Source: an uncultured Lachnospiraceae bacterium
GTDB taxonomy: Bacteria; Bacillota; Clostridia; Lachnospirales; Lachnospiraceae
Length of the DNA: 64,000 nucleotides
Direction: 5' to 3'
Assembly: GCA_944384025.1 (NCBI GenBank)
Contig: CALWRS010000001.1
Coordinates: 273,324-337,323, forward strand
The notes under the pieces are model-generated. The model saw nothing but the letters and a program-made list of their open reading frames with translations. It was not told the origin of the DNA and did not search any database. How positions within the stretch are numbered: the first letter of the stretch is position 1; each line of letters opens with the position of its first letter. Of this stretch, positions 8,449 to 16,788 are shown piece after piece. The translations under genes were made by a program, and so were the position numbers.

Positions 8449-8706
8449 CTACAGATTCTGCTTGAAAAACGCCTCCAGCGCGTGGATGGCAATATCCTCG
8501 TCCGAACCTTCGGCCGATACGCTTACTGTATCGCCGCACTTGATTCCAAGTCCCATAAGTGCCATAAGTTTGGTAAGATCGGCCTCTTTTTCGTCCTTTT
8601 TTATAACGAGCCGGCTTTCGTATTTTTTCGCTTCTTTTACAAGCAGACCGGCGGGTCTTGCGTGAATGCCAACGCTGTCTCGAATTTCATAAGAAAAAGT
8701 TTTCAT
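8449..8706 (-). CDS. ptsH: Phosphocarrier protein HPr, with Lys at position 46
   Basis: An 85-residue HPr. The catalytic His15 sits in GIHARPAG, so phosphotransfer between enzyme I and sugar-specific IIA units should work. The regulatory site is changed: where Bacillus HPr has KSIMGVM with Ser46, this protein reads TKLMALM, placing Lys46 (with Thr45 before it). HPr kinase/phosphorylase should therefore not be able to phosphorylate it at that site for CcpA-type catabolite repression. The start at 8706 follows GGAGGTG. A promoter lies 43 bases upstream, and ptsI follows. Confidence 0.95.
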   Translation of the reverse strand: MKTFSYEIRDSVGIHARPAGLLVKEAKKYESRLVIKKDEKEADLTKLMALMGLGIKCGDTVSVSAEGSDEDIAIHALEAFFKQNL

Positions 8707-8748
8707 GTTCGTACACCTCCGTGAATAAAAGGCGATCTCCCTACCTGC

Positions 8749-8778
8749 ATTATAGATGGATGCGGCATATTGATTCAA
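8749..8778 (-). promoter_or_regulatory. Promoter of ptsHI
   Basis: On the minus strand TTGAAT (8778-8773) and a perfect TATAAT (8754-8749) are 18 bases apart, upstream of ptsH. Confidence 0.75.
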
Positions 8779-8850
8779 GTGTAAAATCGCCTCTTGTCGC
8801 TTTAGTCTGTCCGTTTTTTCCGTCTGCTAATCGCAAGGGCAAGAAAATGA

Positions 8851-8879
8851 TTGTAAACGTTCGTAAAAAATGGTATCAT
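8851..8879 (+). promoter_or_regulatory. Promoter of argC
   Basis: TTGTAA and TATCAT with 17 bases between them, 41 bases before the argC start. No obvious ARG box was recognised. Confidence 0.65.
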
Positions 8880-8919
8880 TACACGGTAGGACGGCGCAGA
8901 GCCGTTTTGGAGGATGAAT

Positions 8920-9867
8920 ATGAAAACAAAAATCTATATAGACGGCAGCGAAGGAACGACGGGCCTTCGGATTCACGAAAGACTTTCCGCGCGCGAGGAC
9001 ATAGAGTTGCTGCAAATTCGCTCGGAGCTGCGCAAAGACCCGCTAGAGCGCCAAAAGCTGATTAACGCATCGGACATTACTTTTTTGTGCCTGCCGGACG
9101 CGGCGGCAAGAGAAGCGGTCTTGCTCGCAAGTAATCCTGCGGTGCGGATTATTGACGCATCGACGGCACATCGGACGGAAGAAGGCTGGGCGTACGGTTT
9201 TCCAGAGCTGTCGCAGGCGCAGCGGAAAAAAATCACCGAAGGAGGGCGGATTGCCGTTCCGGGGTGTCATGCTTCCGGGTTTGTGGCGCTTGTATACCCG
9301 CTTATCAAAGAGGGAATTCTACCAAAGGATTCCCCGGTTGTCAGTTATTCCCTGACCGGCTACAGCGGGGGCGGAAAGAAAATGATTGCCGAGTACGAAG
9401 CGGCAGAGCGCCGAATAGAACTTGATGCGCCGCGTGCGTACGCGCTGACGCAAAAACACAAGCATCTAAAAGAGATGAAAGCAATTACCGGGCTTGCAAA
9501 TGAACCGCTCTTTACGCCGATTGTTGCGGATTATTACAGCGGAATGGCGGTATTTTTGCCGCTTTACGCTACGCAGCTGGCGCAAGGAATGACGCCGGAG
9601 AAATTGCGGGAATTTTATTGTTCGTATTACGCCGGACAGCAGTTTTTACACGTTTGTTCGGAAGGAGAAACCGAGGAGCTTGGCGGCTTTTTGGCAGGAA
9701 ATACCCGTTCCGGCCGGGATGGGATGGAATTGGTTATTAGCGGCAACGAAGAACGCTTGTTGGCGGTTGCCCGGTTTGACAATTTGGGGAAAGGCGCTTC
9801 CGGAGCGGCAATTCAGTGCATGAATTTAATGCTTGGCTGTCCGGAAGAAAAAGGACTTGTCCTGTAA
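8920..9867 (+). CDS. argC: N-acetyl-gamma-glutamyl-phosphate reductase, type 2
   Basis: ArgC reduces N-acetylglutamyl phosphate to the semialdehyde in arginine synthesis, using NADPH. At 315 residues it belongs to the shorter type 2 class. It has the nucleotide-binding loop DGSEGTTG near the N-terminus and the catalytic Cys116 in VPGCHASGF. Two ATGs are possible; the second (8920) is chosen because GGAGG ends six bases before it, while the first (8914) touches the GGAGG directly. No other arginine genes are adjacent; a glycosyltransferase follows after 27 bases. Confidence 0.94.
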   Translation: MKTKIYIDGSEGTTGLRIHERLSAREDIELLQIRSELRKDPLERQKLINASDITFLCLPDAAAREAVLLASNPAVRIIDASTAHRTEEGWAYGFPELSQAQRKKITEGGRIAVPGCHASGFVALVYPLIKEGILPKDSPVVSYSLTGYSGGGKKMIAEYEAAERRIELDAPRAYALTQKHKHLKEMKAITGLANEPLFTPIVADYYSGMAVFLPLYATQLAQGMTPEKLREFYCSYYAGQQFLHVCSEGETEELGGFLAGNTRSGRDGMELVISGNEERLLAVARFDNLGKGASGAAIQCMNLMLGCPEEKGLVL

Positions 9868-9894
9868 TTGCATTGAGAAAAGGAGAATGAAATT

Positions 9895-10914
9895 TTGGAA
9901 AAGATCCTCACGGTTGCTATCCCCTGCTACAACTCCCAAGACTACGTCCGTCGGGCGTTGGATTCGGTCGTTCGGTCGCACCCGCTTGTGGACGTGCTTG
10001 TAGTAGACGACGGTTCTACCGACCAAACGGCGGAAATCGCAAAAGAATACCAAAGACGGTATCCGGACGTTGTGCGCTACCTTTACAAAGAAAACGGAGG
10101 GCACGGCGACGCGGTGATTGCCGGTTTGCATGAGGCGCAAGGGCTTTATTACAAAGTGCTTGACAGCGACGATTGGCTAAATACCGAGGCGCTTTGTGAA
10201 ATTGTCGCTTTTTTAAAGACGGCGTACGACCGAAAGAAGACATACGACATGGTAATCGGCAACTACGTTTACGAAAAAGTCGGCGCAAAAAAGAAGCGGG
10301 AGGTCAGCTACGGACACGTGCTTCCGGTGGAGCGCGAGTTTACTTGGAAGGAGATTGGCACGTTTTCGTTGGGGCAGTATATATTGATGCATTCGGTCAT
10401 TTACCGGACGCAGCTGCTGATTTCATGCGGCCTGACGCTTCCCAAGCATACTTTTTACGTGGACAACCTCTTTGTATATTACCCGCTTCCGTTTGTAAAA
10501 AACATCTACTATTTCGACCGGGACTTATACCATTACTTCATTGGAAGAGAAGACCAAAGCGTGAACGAAAAGCGGCTTTTGGAACGTGTGGACCAGCAGG
10601 TGCGGGTTGCCTACGAGATGTACGGAATGCATGAGCTGTGTGAGATTAAACAGCCGCGTTTGCGCTACTATATGTCGCAGTATTGCGTGATTATGGCCAC
10701 CATTTGTTCCTCCTTGTATGTGATGAAAGGGACGCCGGAAGCGCTGCAAAAGCGAAAAGAATTTTGGGATACGGTATGCAGCCGTTACGCAGGACAGTAC
10801 GAGTATATGCGGCGGCAGTGGCTTGTTCGAGCCACAAAAAAAGACGGCGTTGTTTGGAACCGTATTATACGGATCGGATACGCGATCGCAAAGAGAATTT
10901 ATTATTTTAACTAG
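9895..10914 (+). CDS. Family 2 glycosyltransferase
   Basis: A 339-residue GT2 enzyme that transfers a sugar from a nucleotide sugar, probably at the cytoplasmic face of the membrane. The GT-A fold motifs are clear: VAIPCYNSQDYVRRALDS at the N-terminus, VDDGSTDQT (38-40 is DDG) and the metal-binding DSDD (90-93). No TM helix is evident. The start is TTG, with AGGAG nine bases before it and no better in-frame ATG. It lies between argC and a PAP2 phosphatase on the same strand; the PAP2 neighbour suggests an envelope lipid or glycan role. Acceptor and donor are unknown. Confidence 0.88.
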   Translation: MEKILTVAIPCYNSQDYVRRALDSVVRSHPLVDVLVVDDGSTDQTAEIAKEYQRRYPDVVRYLYKENGGHGDAVIAGLHEAQGLYYKVLDSDDWLNTEALCEIVAFLKTAYDRKKTYDMVIGNYVYEKVGAKKKREVSYGHVLPVEREFTWKEIGTFSLGQYILMHSVIYRTQLLISCGLTLPKHTFYVDNLFVYYPLPFVKNIYYFDRDLYHYFIGREDQSVNEKRLLERVDQQVRVAYEMYGMHELCEIKQPRLRYYMSQYCVIMATICSSLYVMKGTPEALQKRKEFWDTVCSRYAGQYEYMRRQWLVRATKKDGVVWNRIIRIGYAIAKRIYYFN

Positions 10915-10943
10915 TGTGAAAAGGGAATGAAGGGGCAAATCGG

Positions 10944-11573
10944 ATGAAAAAAGAAATCTTGCAATATTGGTGGACGGCGCTTTACTTTCCCGTGTATATG
11001 GTTTTTTTCTGGCTGGCGGAACGTTATACGGAAAATCACTTTCACGTAATAAGCATCGGGCTGGACGACTACATTCCCTTTATCGAATGGTTCATCCTGC
11101 CGTACTACCTTTGGTTTCCGTTTATGTTTTTTTTCTTTCTTGCCTTTTTCTTCCGGGACAAAAAAGAATACATCCGTATGATGGCGTTTCTGTGCACGGG
11201 GATGACGCTGTTTCTTTTGATTTCGTTTATCTATCCAAACGGGCTTGACTTGCGTCCGGAATCCTTTGCGCGGGACAATGTGGCAACGCGTCTTGTAAAA
11301 ATCTTATACCAGACCGATACGCCAACGAACGTTTTCCCAAGCATCCACGTATTTAACACGCTCGGCGTTTTAATCGCGGTTTTCCGAAGCCATCATGTCC
11401 TGCCAAAGCGCTTTGGAAAATGGGCGGCGAGCGCAATAGGCGTGCTGATTATCTGTTCTACAGTCTTTTTAAAGCAGCATTCGCTTGTTGACGTTTTGGG
11501 CGCGTTTGTTATGGCAGCGGTTTTATACGTGCTTGTCTACCGCACAGGGCGTATCGGAAAGAAAGCGCAGTAG
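10944..11573 (+). CDS. PAP2-family membrane phosphatase
   Basis: A 209-residue integral membrane protein of the type 2 phosphatidic acid phosphatase superfamily. Several TM helices are visible (about 10-25, 50-70, 82-97, 135-147, 160-175, 185-203). The signature is partial but recognisable: PSIH (132-135) and H179xxxD183 in KQHSLVDVLG. The first KX6RP motif is not clear. Such enzymes dephosphorylate lipid phosphates or exchange phospholipid head groups. The stop lies 51 bases inside the convergent patatin gene. The substrate is unknown. Confidence 0.82.
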   Translation: MKKEILQYWWTALYFPVYMVFFWLAERYTENHFHVISIGLDDYIPFIEWFILPYYLWFPFMFFFFLAFFFRDKKEYIRMMAFLCTGMTLFLLISFIYPNGLDLRPESFARDNVATRLVKILYQTDTPTNVFPSIHVFNTLGVLIAVFRSHHVLPKRFGKWAASAIGVLIICSTVFLKQHSLVDVLGAFVMAAVLYVLVYRTGRIGKKAQ

Positions 11574-12398
11574 TGCTGGATAGCAGGCTTTTGCGTCTTC
11601 GTATCCTTCCAGATAAAGCGCTCTTAACTTGTTTGGATCTTTTTCAATTCGTCCGACCTCGCCCTTTTTCTTCGGACGGATGACAAAAGCGCGGCCGGCG
11701 GCTTCTTCCTTATCTAAAAACGAAAGCGTTTCGTTGTATTCCTCGTGGCGGTGAAGCATTCGGCGCACCATTTTGCCGCGCGTGGGATAGCGCAGGCGCA
11801 TAAGAAAGCCTGCGGAAGAGGGGCGGCGCACATAGCCGACTTCCTTTGTGAGAATTACGACGTTTTTCAGGTTTCCGTCTGCAATCGACCTCCGCAGAGG
11901 AACTGCGTCAGCAATCCCGCCGTCTAAGTACCGTTTGCCGTTTATTTTTACCATGCGCGATACAAGCGGCATGGACGCAGAGGCGCGAACCGCCTGAATG
12001 TCGGTATGCATCTCCTTCATGGGGAGGTATTCCGCTTCTCCGGTACAGACGTTTGTAACTACGGCAAAGGCGCGGCCCGGAAAAGCAGCGTACGTTTCGT
12101 AGTCGAACGGGACAAGCCGATTCGGAACTTCGTCATAGCAAAATTTAGCGCCGAACAAATCGCCGGTCGTTAACAGCGAGTAAAAGCCGCAATATCGCCG
12201 GTCGTTCATATAATCGACGTAAATGCGTATGGAGCGCTCCTTTTGCCTAGAAAGATAGCTGCAAAGCATTACAGCGCCGGCGGATACACCGTAGTTGTTG
12301 GCAAACATGAGATTCTGCTCCAAAAAGTAATCCAAAACACCGGCTGTATAAACGCCCCGCATTCCGCCGCCTTCCAAAACTAATCCTGCCTGATACAT
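11523..12398 (-). CDS. Patatin-like phospholipase
   Basis: A 291-residue serine lipid acyl hydrolase. It has the oxyanion loop GGGMRG (10-15), the nucleophile Ser39 in GVSAG and the catalytic Asp159 in LDGG, so the Ser-Asp dyad is complete. It resembles the RssA/YjjU branch, which is usually cytosolic and of unknown substrate. The start at 12398 follows GGGAGG, and a promoter lies just upstream. The 3' end overlaps the PAP2 gene by 51 bases in convergent orientation, which is unusually long. Confidence 0.9.
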   Translation of the reverse strand: MYQAGLVLEGGGMRGVYTAGVLDYFLEQNLMFANNYGVSAGAVMLCSYLSRQKERSIRIYVDYMNDRRYCGFYSLLTTGDLFGAKFCYDEVPNRLVPFDYETYAAFPGRAFAVVTNVCTGEAEYLPMKEMHTDIQAVRASASMPLVSRMVKINGKRYLDGGIADAVPLRRSIADGNLKNVVILTKEVGYVRRPSSAGFLMRLRYPTRGKMVRRMLHRHEEYNETLSFLDKEEAAGRAFVIRPKKKGEVGRIEKDPNKLRALYLEGYEDAKACYPALLRFLSDTPCAVDKHV

Positions 12399-12426
12399 AT
12401 ACCTTGCCTCCCGTTTGTTTGCTCCC

Positions 12427-12455
12427 AGTATACACCCGGCTTGGCAGAAATGCAA
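12427..12455 (-). promoter_or_regulatory. Promoter of the patatin gene
   Basis: On the minus strand TTGCAT (12455-12450) and TATACT (12432-12427) are separated by 17 bases, about 29 bases before the start codon. Confidence 0.7.
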
Positions 12456-12502
12456 ACAAAGCGTGCAGCAGGCAATCAATGCATAAAACGAGGTGCTTTT
12501 TG

Positions 12503-13363
12503 ATGGAAAGCCAAAGCAAAAAACAACGTCTGCCGCGCGTGGCGGCAATTCACGATATTTCCTGTCTGGGGAGCTGCTCCTTGACGGTAGCCCTGCCGAT
12601 TTTGTCGGCGTGCGGGCTGGAGGCCGTGCCGCTTCCAACCGCCGTTTTGTCTACGCATACAGGAGAGTTTGTGCAGCCCTTTTTCCGAGATTTGACAGAG
12701 GAAATGAAAGGAGTTGTGCGTCATTGGAGCGGTCTTTCCTTGCAATTCGAAGGAATTTATTCCGGATATTTTAGCAACGTTCGGCAGGTGGAGCAAACGA
12801 TGGAATTTGTCAGGCAATACGGGTCGGACGCGCTTGTGTTGGTAGACCCGGTGATGGCGGACAACGGAGAGTGGTACACAGGCTTTGACGCAGCCTTTGC
12901 AAAGGCAATGCTTCCTCTTGCTGCATCGGCGGACGTTATTACGCCAAACGCTACGGAAGCCGCTTTTTTGCTGGAGGAATCGCCAAAAAAGGCGTGGGAT
13001 AGCGTCGTCTTGCAAGAGCGTATGAACCGCTTTTTGGAGCTTGGCGTAAAGCAGGTGGTCATCACAGGCGTTGAGCTGCCGGAGGAACAGCCCGGAAAGA
13101 TTGGGTATTATGCGGGCGATCAAAGCGGCGCAAGGCTTGCTTTGTGGCAGCCGAAAATTGAAAAGAAGCTGCATGGCTGCGGCGACGTATTCGCATCGGT
13201 GCTTTGCGGAAGCCTTTTGCGCGGAGAAGACTTTTTCTCGGCGGTTCGACGGGGAGCGAGCTTTGTCGAAAGGGCAATCGGACGTACGATGCAAAGTTAC
13301 GAGCAGCATTGGTATGGTTTACAGTTTGAACCGTTTTTATCAGAGTTAGGAGGAGAAACATGA
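12503..13363 (+). CDS. Pyridoxamine/pyridoxal kinase, PfkB-like (PdxY/PdxK type)
   Basis: A 286-residue ribokinase-fold kinase that phosphorylates B6 vitamers in salvage of pyridoxal phosphate. Family features are AAIHDISCLGSCSL near the N-terminus, VDPVMADNG, TPNATEAAFL and the anion-hole and catalytic region HGCGDVFASVL (Cys in place of the common Thr of GTGD, as in several clostridial members). The start at 12503 follows GAGGTG. Its stop overlaps the next ATG by four bases (ATGA), coupling it to a GH3 enzyme, an odd partner. A MocR/ECF locus at 57-59 kb may be related to the same vitamin. Confidence 0.88.
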   Translation: MESQSKKQRLPRVAAIHDISCLGSCSLTVALPILSACGLEAVPLPTAVLSTHTGEFVQPFFRDLTEEMKGVVRHWSGLSLQFEGIYSGYFSNVRQVEQTMEFVRQYGSDALVLVDPVMADNGEWYTGFDAAFAKAMLPLAASADVITPNATEAAFLLEESPKKAWDSVVLQERMNRFLELGVKQVVITGVELPEEQPGKIGYYAGDQSGARLALWQPKIEKKLHGCGDVFASVLCGSLLRGEDFFSAVRRGASFVERAIGRTMQSYEQHWYGLQFEPFLSELGGET

Positions 13364-16158
13364 AGGTTACACTGGATTACAAAAAGTATGAGCAGCTGGC
13401 GCGGCAGGTTGTCGCAGAGGGCGCAGTGTTGCTCCGAAATGAAAAGCAGGCGCTTCCAGTGGAAGCAGGAAGCCGCGTAGCGGTTTTTGGAAGAATGCAG
13501 ACCCATTATTTCAAGTCCGGAACCGGGTCAGGAGGAATGGTAAACGCTCCCAGAGTTGGAAACTTGCTTTCTTGCATGAAGAGCGAAACTGGCTGGAAAC
13601 TGGACGAGGAACTACTTGAAATTTATCGGCAGTGGGAAGAGGAACATCCTTACGAAGAAGGAATTGGCTGGGGGATGGAACCTTGGTCGCAAAAGGAAAT
13701 GCCGCTGTCTGCGGAAGTGGCGCATCAGGCAGCGCAGCGAAACGACGCGGCGATTGTTGTGATTGCCAGAACGGCCGGTGAGGACAGAGATAACCAGGGT
13801 ACGGAAGGGTCGTATCGCTTGTCTGCCGAGGAAAGACAGCTGCTGGCCGCCGTATGCGGCGCTTTTGACCGAGTTGCCGTAGTTTGCAACGTCGGAAATA
13901 TTATCGACTTCTCATGGATTGACGAATACCGCCCGCAGGCTGTTTTGCTCGCATGGCAGGGAGGCATGATGGGCCCGGAAGGGACGGTCGATTTGCTGAC
14001 CGGAAGAGCGAATCCTTCCGGAAAACTAAGCGATACAATCGCTTATTCGGTAGAGGATTACCCGTCGCACGCTTGTTTCGGAGACTTAAAGAGAAACTTC
14101 TATCAGGAGGATATTTACGTAGGCTACCGTTATTTTGAAACGGCGGCAAAGGAAAAAGTGCAGTTTCCGTTTGGCTACGGACTTTCCTACACGACTTTTT
14201 CCTGCGAAGTGGAAAATGCCGCCTACGACGAAGAGTACTGCTTTGTTTCCGTGCGCGTGAAAAATACAGGCGCAGCTGCCGGACGGGAAGTTGTGCAGGC
14301 TTATATGCAAGCGCCGCAGGGAAAGCTTGGAAAACCGCAGCGTGTGCTCGTCGCTTTTGAAAAAACCGGTCTTTTAGCGCCGGGAGAAAGCGAGGTTTGC
14401 GTTCTTTGCATTACCGCGCGCGAGTATGCTTCCTACGACGATGCAGGCGTTACAAATTACCCTAGCGCATGGGTATTGGAAGCCGGCACATACCGGCTGT
14501 ATGTCGGAACGGATGTGCGAAGCGCCAAAGAAGCGCTTGCCTTTACGCTTGCAGGGGACTTGCTTGTAGAACAGCTGTCGGAGGCAATGAAACCGGTGCT
14601 GCCGTTTACGCGCTTTACGCCAGCGCAGAGCGAAAACGAACTGCAAATGGAGCTTACGCCGGTTCCGCTAAGAAGCAAAGAAGCAGTGCGCAAAGAAGAA
14701 CAGGTGCCCGCATTTACCGGAAATCAGGGATATAAGCTGGCGGATGTGCTTACCGGAAAAGTTTCCATGCAGCAGTTTTTGGCGCAGATATCGGACGAGG
14801 AACTCGTTTGCATCATACGCGGCGAAGGAATGGGAAGCGCAAAAGTAACACCCGGCACGGCTTCTGCATTTGGCGGCGTTTCGCAGGCGCTTGCACAGTA
14901 CGGCATCCCGTGCGGCTGCTGTTCGGACGGACCGAGCGGACTTCGCTTAGACGTGGGAACAAAAGCGTTTAGCCTTCCAAACGGCACGATGATTGCGTGC
15001 ACGTATCACCCGGAGCTTGTGGAAGAGCTGTTCTCGGTTGTCGGCGTGGAGCTTTTGAAAAATAAAGTAGATACGCTTTTGGGACCGGGCATGAACATCC
15101 ACCGGCATCCGTACAACGGAAGAAATTTTGAGTATTTCAGCGAAGATCCGCTTCTTACCGGGCGCATGGCGGTAGCGGAATTAAACGGGCTTGCGTCTGC
15201 CGGTGTAACCGGGACACTAAAGCATTTTTGCGCAAACAATCAGGAGACAAACCGCTACTCCATTGACAGCGTAGTTTCGGAGCGGGCGCTTCGGGAAATT
15301 TATTTGCGCGGCTTTGAGATTGCCGTGCGCGAGGGCGGAGCGTTTCTTATTATGACAACATACGGCAGAGTCAACGGACTTTGGACGGCAACGGATTATG
15401 AGTTAAATACCGTAGTTTTGCGGGAGCAGTGGGGCTTTGACGGAATGGTTATGACCGACTGGTGGGCATCGCTAAACGAGCAGGGACGCGACGACGCGTG
15501 CGGCATTGGCGGAAGCAAGACGAATTTTGCGGCAATGGTTGAGGCCCAAAACGACGTGTATATGTGCTGCCCGGACGGTTCGAAAAACGACCACGGCGAT
15601 AACCTCGTGGAAAGCCTGCAAAACGGCAAGCTGTCGCGCGGGGCGCTATGCCGTTCGGCGGCAAACGTATGCGGCGCTCTTTTGCGGCTTCCGACTATGC
15701 GCCGGCTCCTTGGGGGCGGCGCGGTCGTTGAAGTTGTAAACGCCGGTGAGGACTGGGAAGAAAAAGTAAACGAAGACGTGTCCTACTTTACGCTGGAAAA
15801 CGAAGCGGAGATTTCTGTAGACGGCATAGATACCGGCAGGGGCTGCAGTTTTGCTTTTGGCCTTCAGCTTGCGCGTATGGGCGGATATCGCATGGAGATT
15901 ACGGCGGTTGCCAAAGGAACAGAGCTCTCGCAGCTTCCGGTTACGCTGTTTTGTTCCGGAATTCCGGTACATTCCTTTGTTTGGAACGGTACAGGCGGCA
16001 AGGAAGTGACAAAGAGCGTAAAGCTGGTTTTTAACTCCAATTTCGCTATTGCACGGCTTTACTTCGGGCAAAACGGACTGGAAATACGTCGGATACGCTT
16101 TGTCTACGAAAAAACGCTGGAGGAGGCGCTGGCGGCCGGAGATTATTTGCGCGGTTAA
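13360..16158 (+). CDS. Glycoside hydrolase family 3 with permuted domain order
   Basis: A 932-residue beta-glucosidase-like enzyme. The usual order is inverted: the alpha/beta sandwich domain (about 1-260, with AGEDRDNQGTEG and FPFGYGLSYT) and a fibronectin-like part (about 290-400) come first, then the TIM barrel (about 480-800). The barrel has R-H-P and N-F-E near 600, KH at 621-622 and the nucleophile Asp700 in GMVMTDWW. This permuted layout is known in some rumen beta-glucosidases. No signal peptide is present, so it probably cleaves imported oligosaccharides in the cytoplasm. It overlaps the pyridoxamine kinase gene by four bases and ends before a strong hairpin. Confidence 0.92.
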   Translation: MKVTLDYKKYEQLARQVVAEGAVLLRNEKQALPVEAGSRVAVFGRMQTHYFKSGTGSGGMVNAPRVGNLLSCMKSETGWKLDEELLEIYRQWEEEHPYEEGIGWGMEPWSQKEMPLSAEVAHQAAQRNDAAIVVIARTAGEDRDNQGTEGSYRLSAEERQLLAAVCGAFDRVAVVCNVGNIIDFSWIDEYRPQAVLLAWQGGMMGPEGTVDLLTGRANPSGKLSDTIAYSVEDYPSHACFGDLKRNFYQEDIYVGYRYFETAAKEKVQFPFGYGLSYTTFSCEVENAAYDEEYCFVSVRVKNTGAAAGREVVQAYMQAPQGKLGKPQRVLVAFEKTGLLAPGESEVCVLCITAREYASYDDAGVTNYPSAWVLEAGTYRLYVGTDVRSAKEALAFTLAGDLLVEQLSEAMKPVLPFTRFTPAQSENELQMELTPVPLRSKEAVRKEEQVPAFTGNQGYKLADVLTGKVSMQQFLAQISDEELVCIIRGEGMGSAKVTPGTASAFGGVSQALAQYGIPCGCCSDGPSGLRLDVGTKAFSLPNGTMIACTYHPELVEELFSVVGVELLKNKVDTLLGPGMNIHRHPYNGRNFEYFSEDPLLTGRMAVAELNGLASAGVTGTLKHFCANNQETNRYSIDSVVSERALREIYLRGFEIAVREGGAFLIMTTYGRVNGLWTATDYELNTVVLREQWGFDGMVMTDWWASLNEQGRDDACGIGGSKTNFAAMVEAQNDVYMCCPDGSKNDHGDNLVESLQNGKLSRGALCRSAANVCGALLRLPTMRRLLGGGAVVEVVNAGEDWEEKVNEDVSYFTLENEAEISVDGIDTGRGCSFAFGLQLARMGGYRMEITAVAKGTELSQLPVTLFCSGIPVHSFVWNGTGGKEVTKSVKLVFNSNFAIARLYFGQNGLEIRRIRFVYEKTLEEALAAGDYLRG

Positions 16159-16177
16159 TTGTAAACGGCATAGGAAT

Positions 16178-16219
16178 AAAGAGACTGGCTCGGTTGGAAA
16201 CAACTGCGCCGGTCTCTTT
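16178..16219 (+). terminator. Hairpin after GH3, probable terminator
   Basis: AAAGAGACTGGC pairs with GCCGGTCTCTTT (12 bp, one G-T), and a small inner hairpin GTTG-GAAA-CAAC caps it. Only a broken T-rich stretch follows. It may serve both the GH3 gene and the convergent lipoprotein gene. Confidence 0.65.
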
Positions 16220-16240
16220 GTTCATTGTGTTGGGGAATTT

Positions 16241-16654
16241 TTACTGAAACTCTACCGGCAGGTCGATCCGTTCGGTCTTGATTACAACAAACGGATAGCT
16301 CTCCAGTTTGGAGACAAGGTCCTGCTCCGAAGGACCAATCAGCTCGGTACGAAGGACAATTTTACTTTTCGTAAGATAACAGGCGGGAATTTGAATAGAA
16401 TAGCCGCCTGTTTTTTGCGTCCCATAGCCAACAGCTAGGTAGAGCATATCCTCCGTTTCGTAGGTCAGGCAAAATTCATGCTTTTTCCTTCCCTCAATGA
16501 TCGTTTTTAGATTATCAGGGATATCGCTCTCGGGAACAATCGTAAAGGCGAGGTCGCTTTGCTTTTCTTCCGAAGCCGTTTTTGCCTGACAGGCAGTTAA
16601 AAGAAGAAAAAGAAAAAGCAAAGAAAAAAGGGAAAGTTGTCGCCAGAGCTTCAT
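16241..16654 (-). CDS. Small lipoprotein, PrcB-C-like domain
   Basis: A 137-residue lipoprotein with a signal peptide ending LLTAC (Cys22). The mature part (about 60-135) has the pattern LYLAVGYGTQKTGGYSI followed by a beta-rich segment with SEQDLVS and PFVVIKT. This resembles the PrcB C-terminal domain found in protease-complex accessory proteins of spirochaetes and Firmicutes. Function is unknown; a role as a binding or inhibitory envelope module is possible. It stands alone on the minus strand, convergent with the GH3 gene and divergent from sipL. Exported location is secure; the domain call is moderate. Confidence 0.7.
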   Translation of the reverse strand: MKLWRQLSLFSLLFLFLLLTACQAKTASEEKQSDLAFTIVPESDIPDNLKTIIEGRKKHEFCLTYETEDMLYLAVGYGTQKTGGYSIQIPACYLTKSKIVLRTELIGPSEQDLVSKLESYPFVVIKTERIDLPVEFQ

Positions 16655-16704
16655 AAAAGGCGCCTCCGGTCACGATTTTGTACAGTTTATGTGAATGCGG
16701 TAAA

Positions 16705-16732
16705 AGTATGCCCACAATTTGAGGCATAATTG
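16705..16732 (+). promoter_or_regulatory. Candidate mother-cell sigma factor promoter of sipL
   Basis: AGTATG and CATAATTG are 14 bases apart, loosely fitting a sigma-E-type promoter (-10 CATAnnnT). A second CATA at 16744 is an alternative. This is a weak call, supported mainly by the sporulation role of the gene behind it. Confidence 0.3.
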
Positions 16733-16788
16733 GAGCGCTGCCGCATAAGTATTCTCAGAGGCGAAAGCCTGTAAAATCGGAGGTATTC

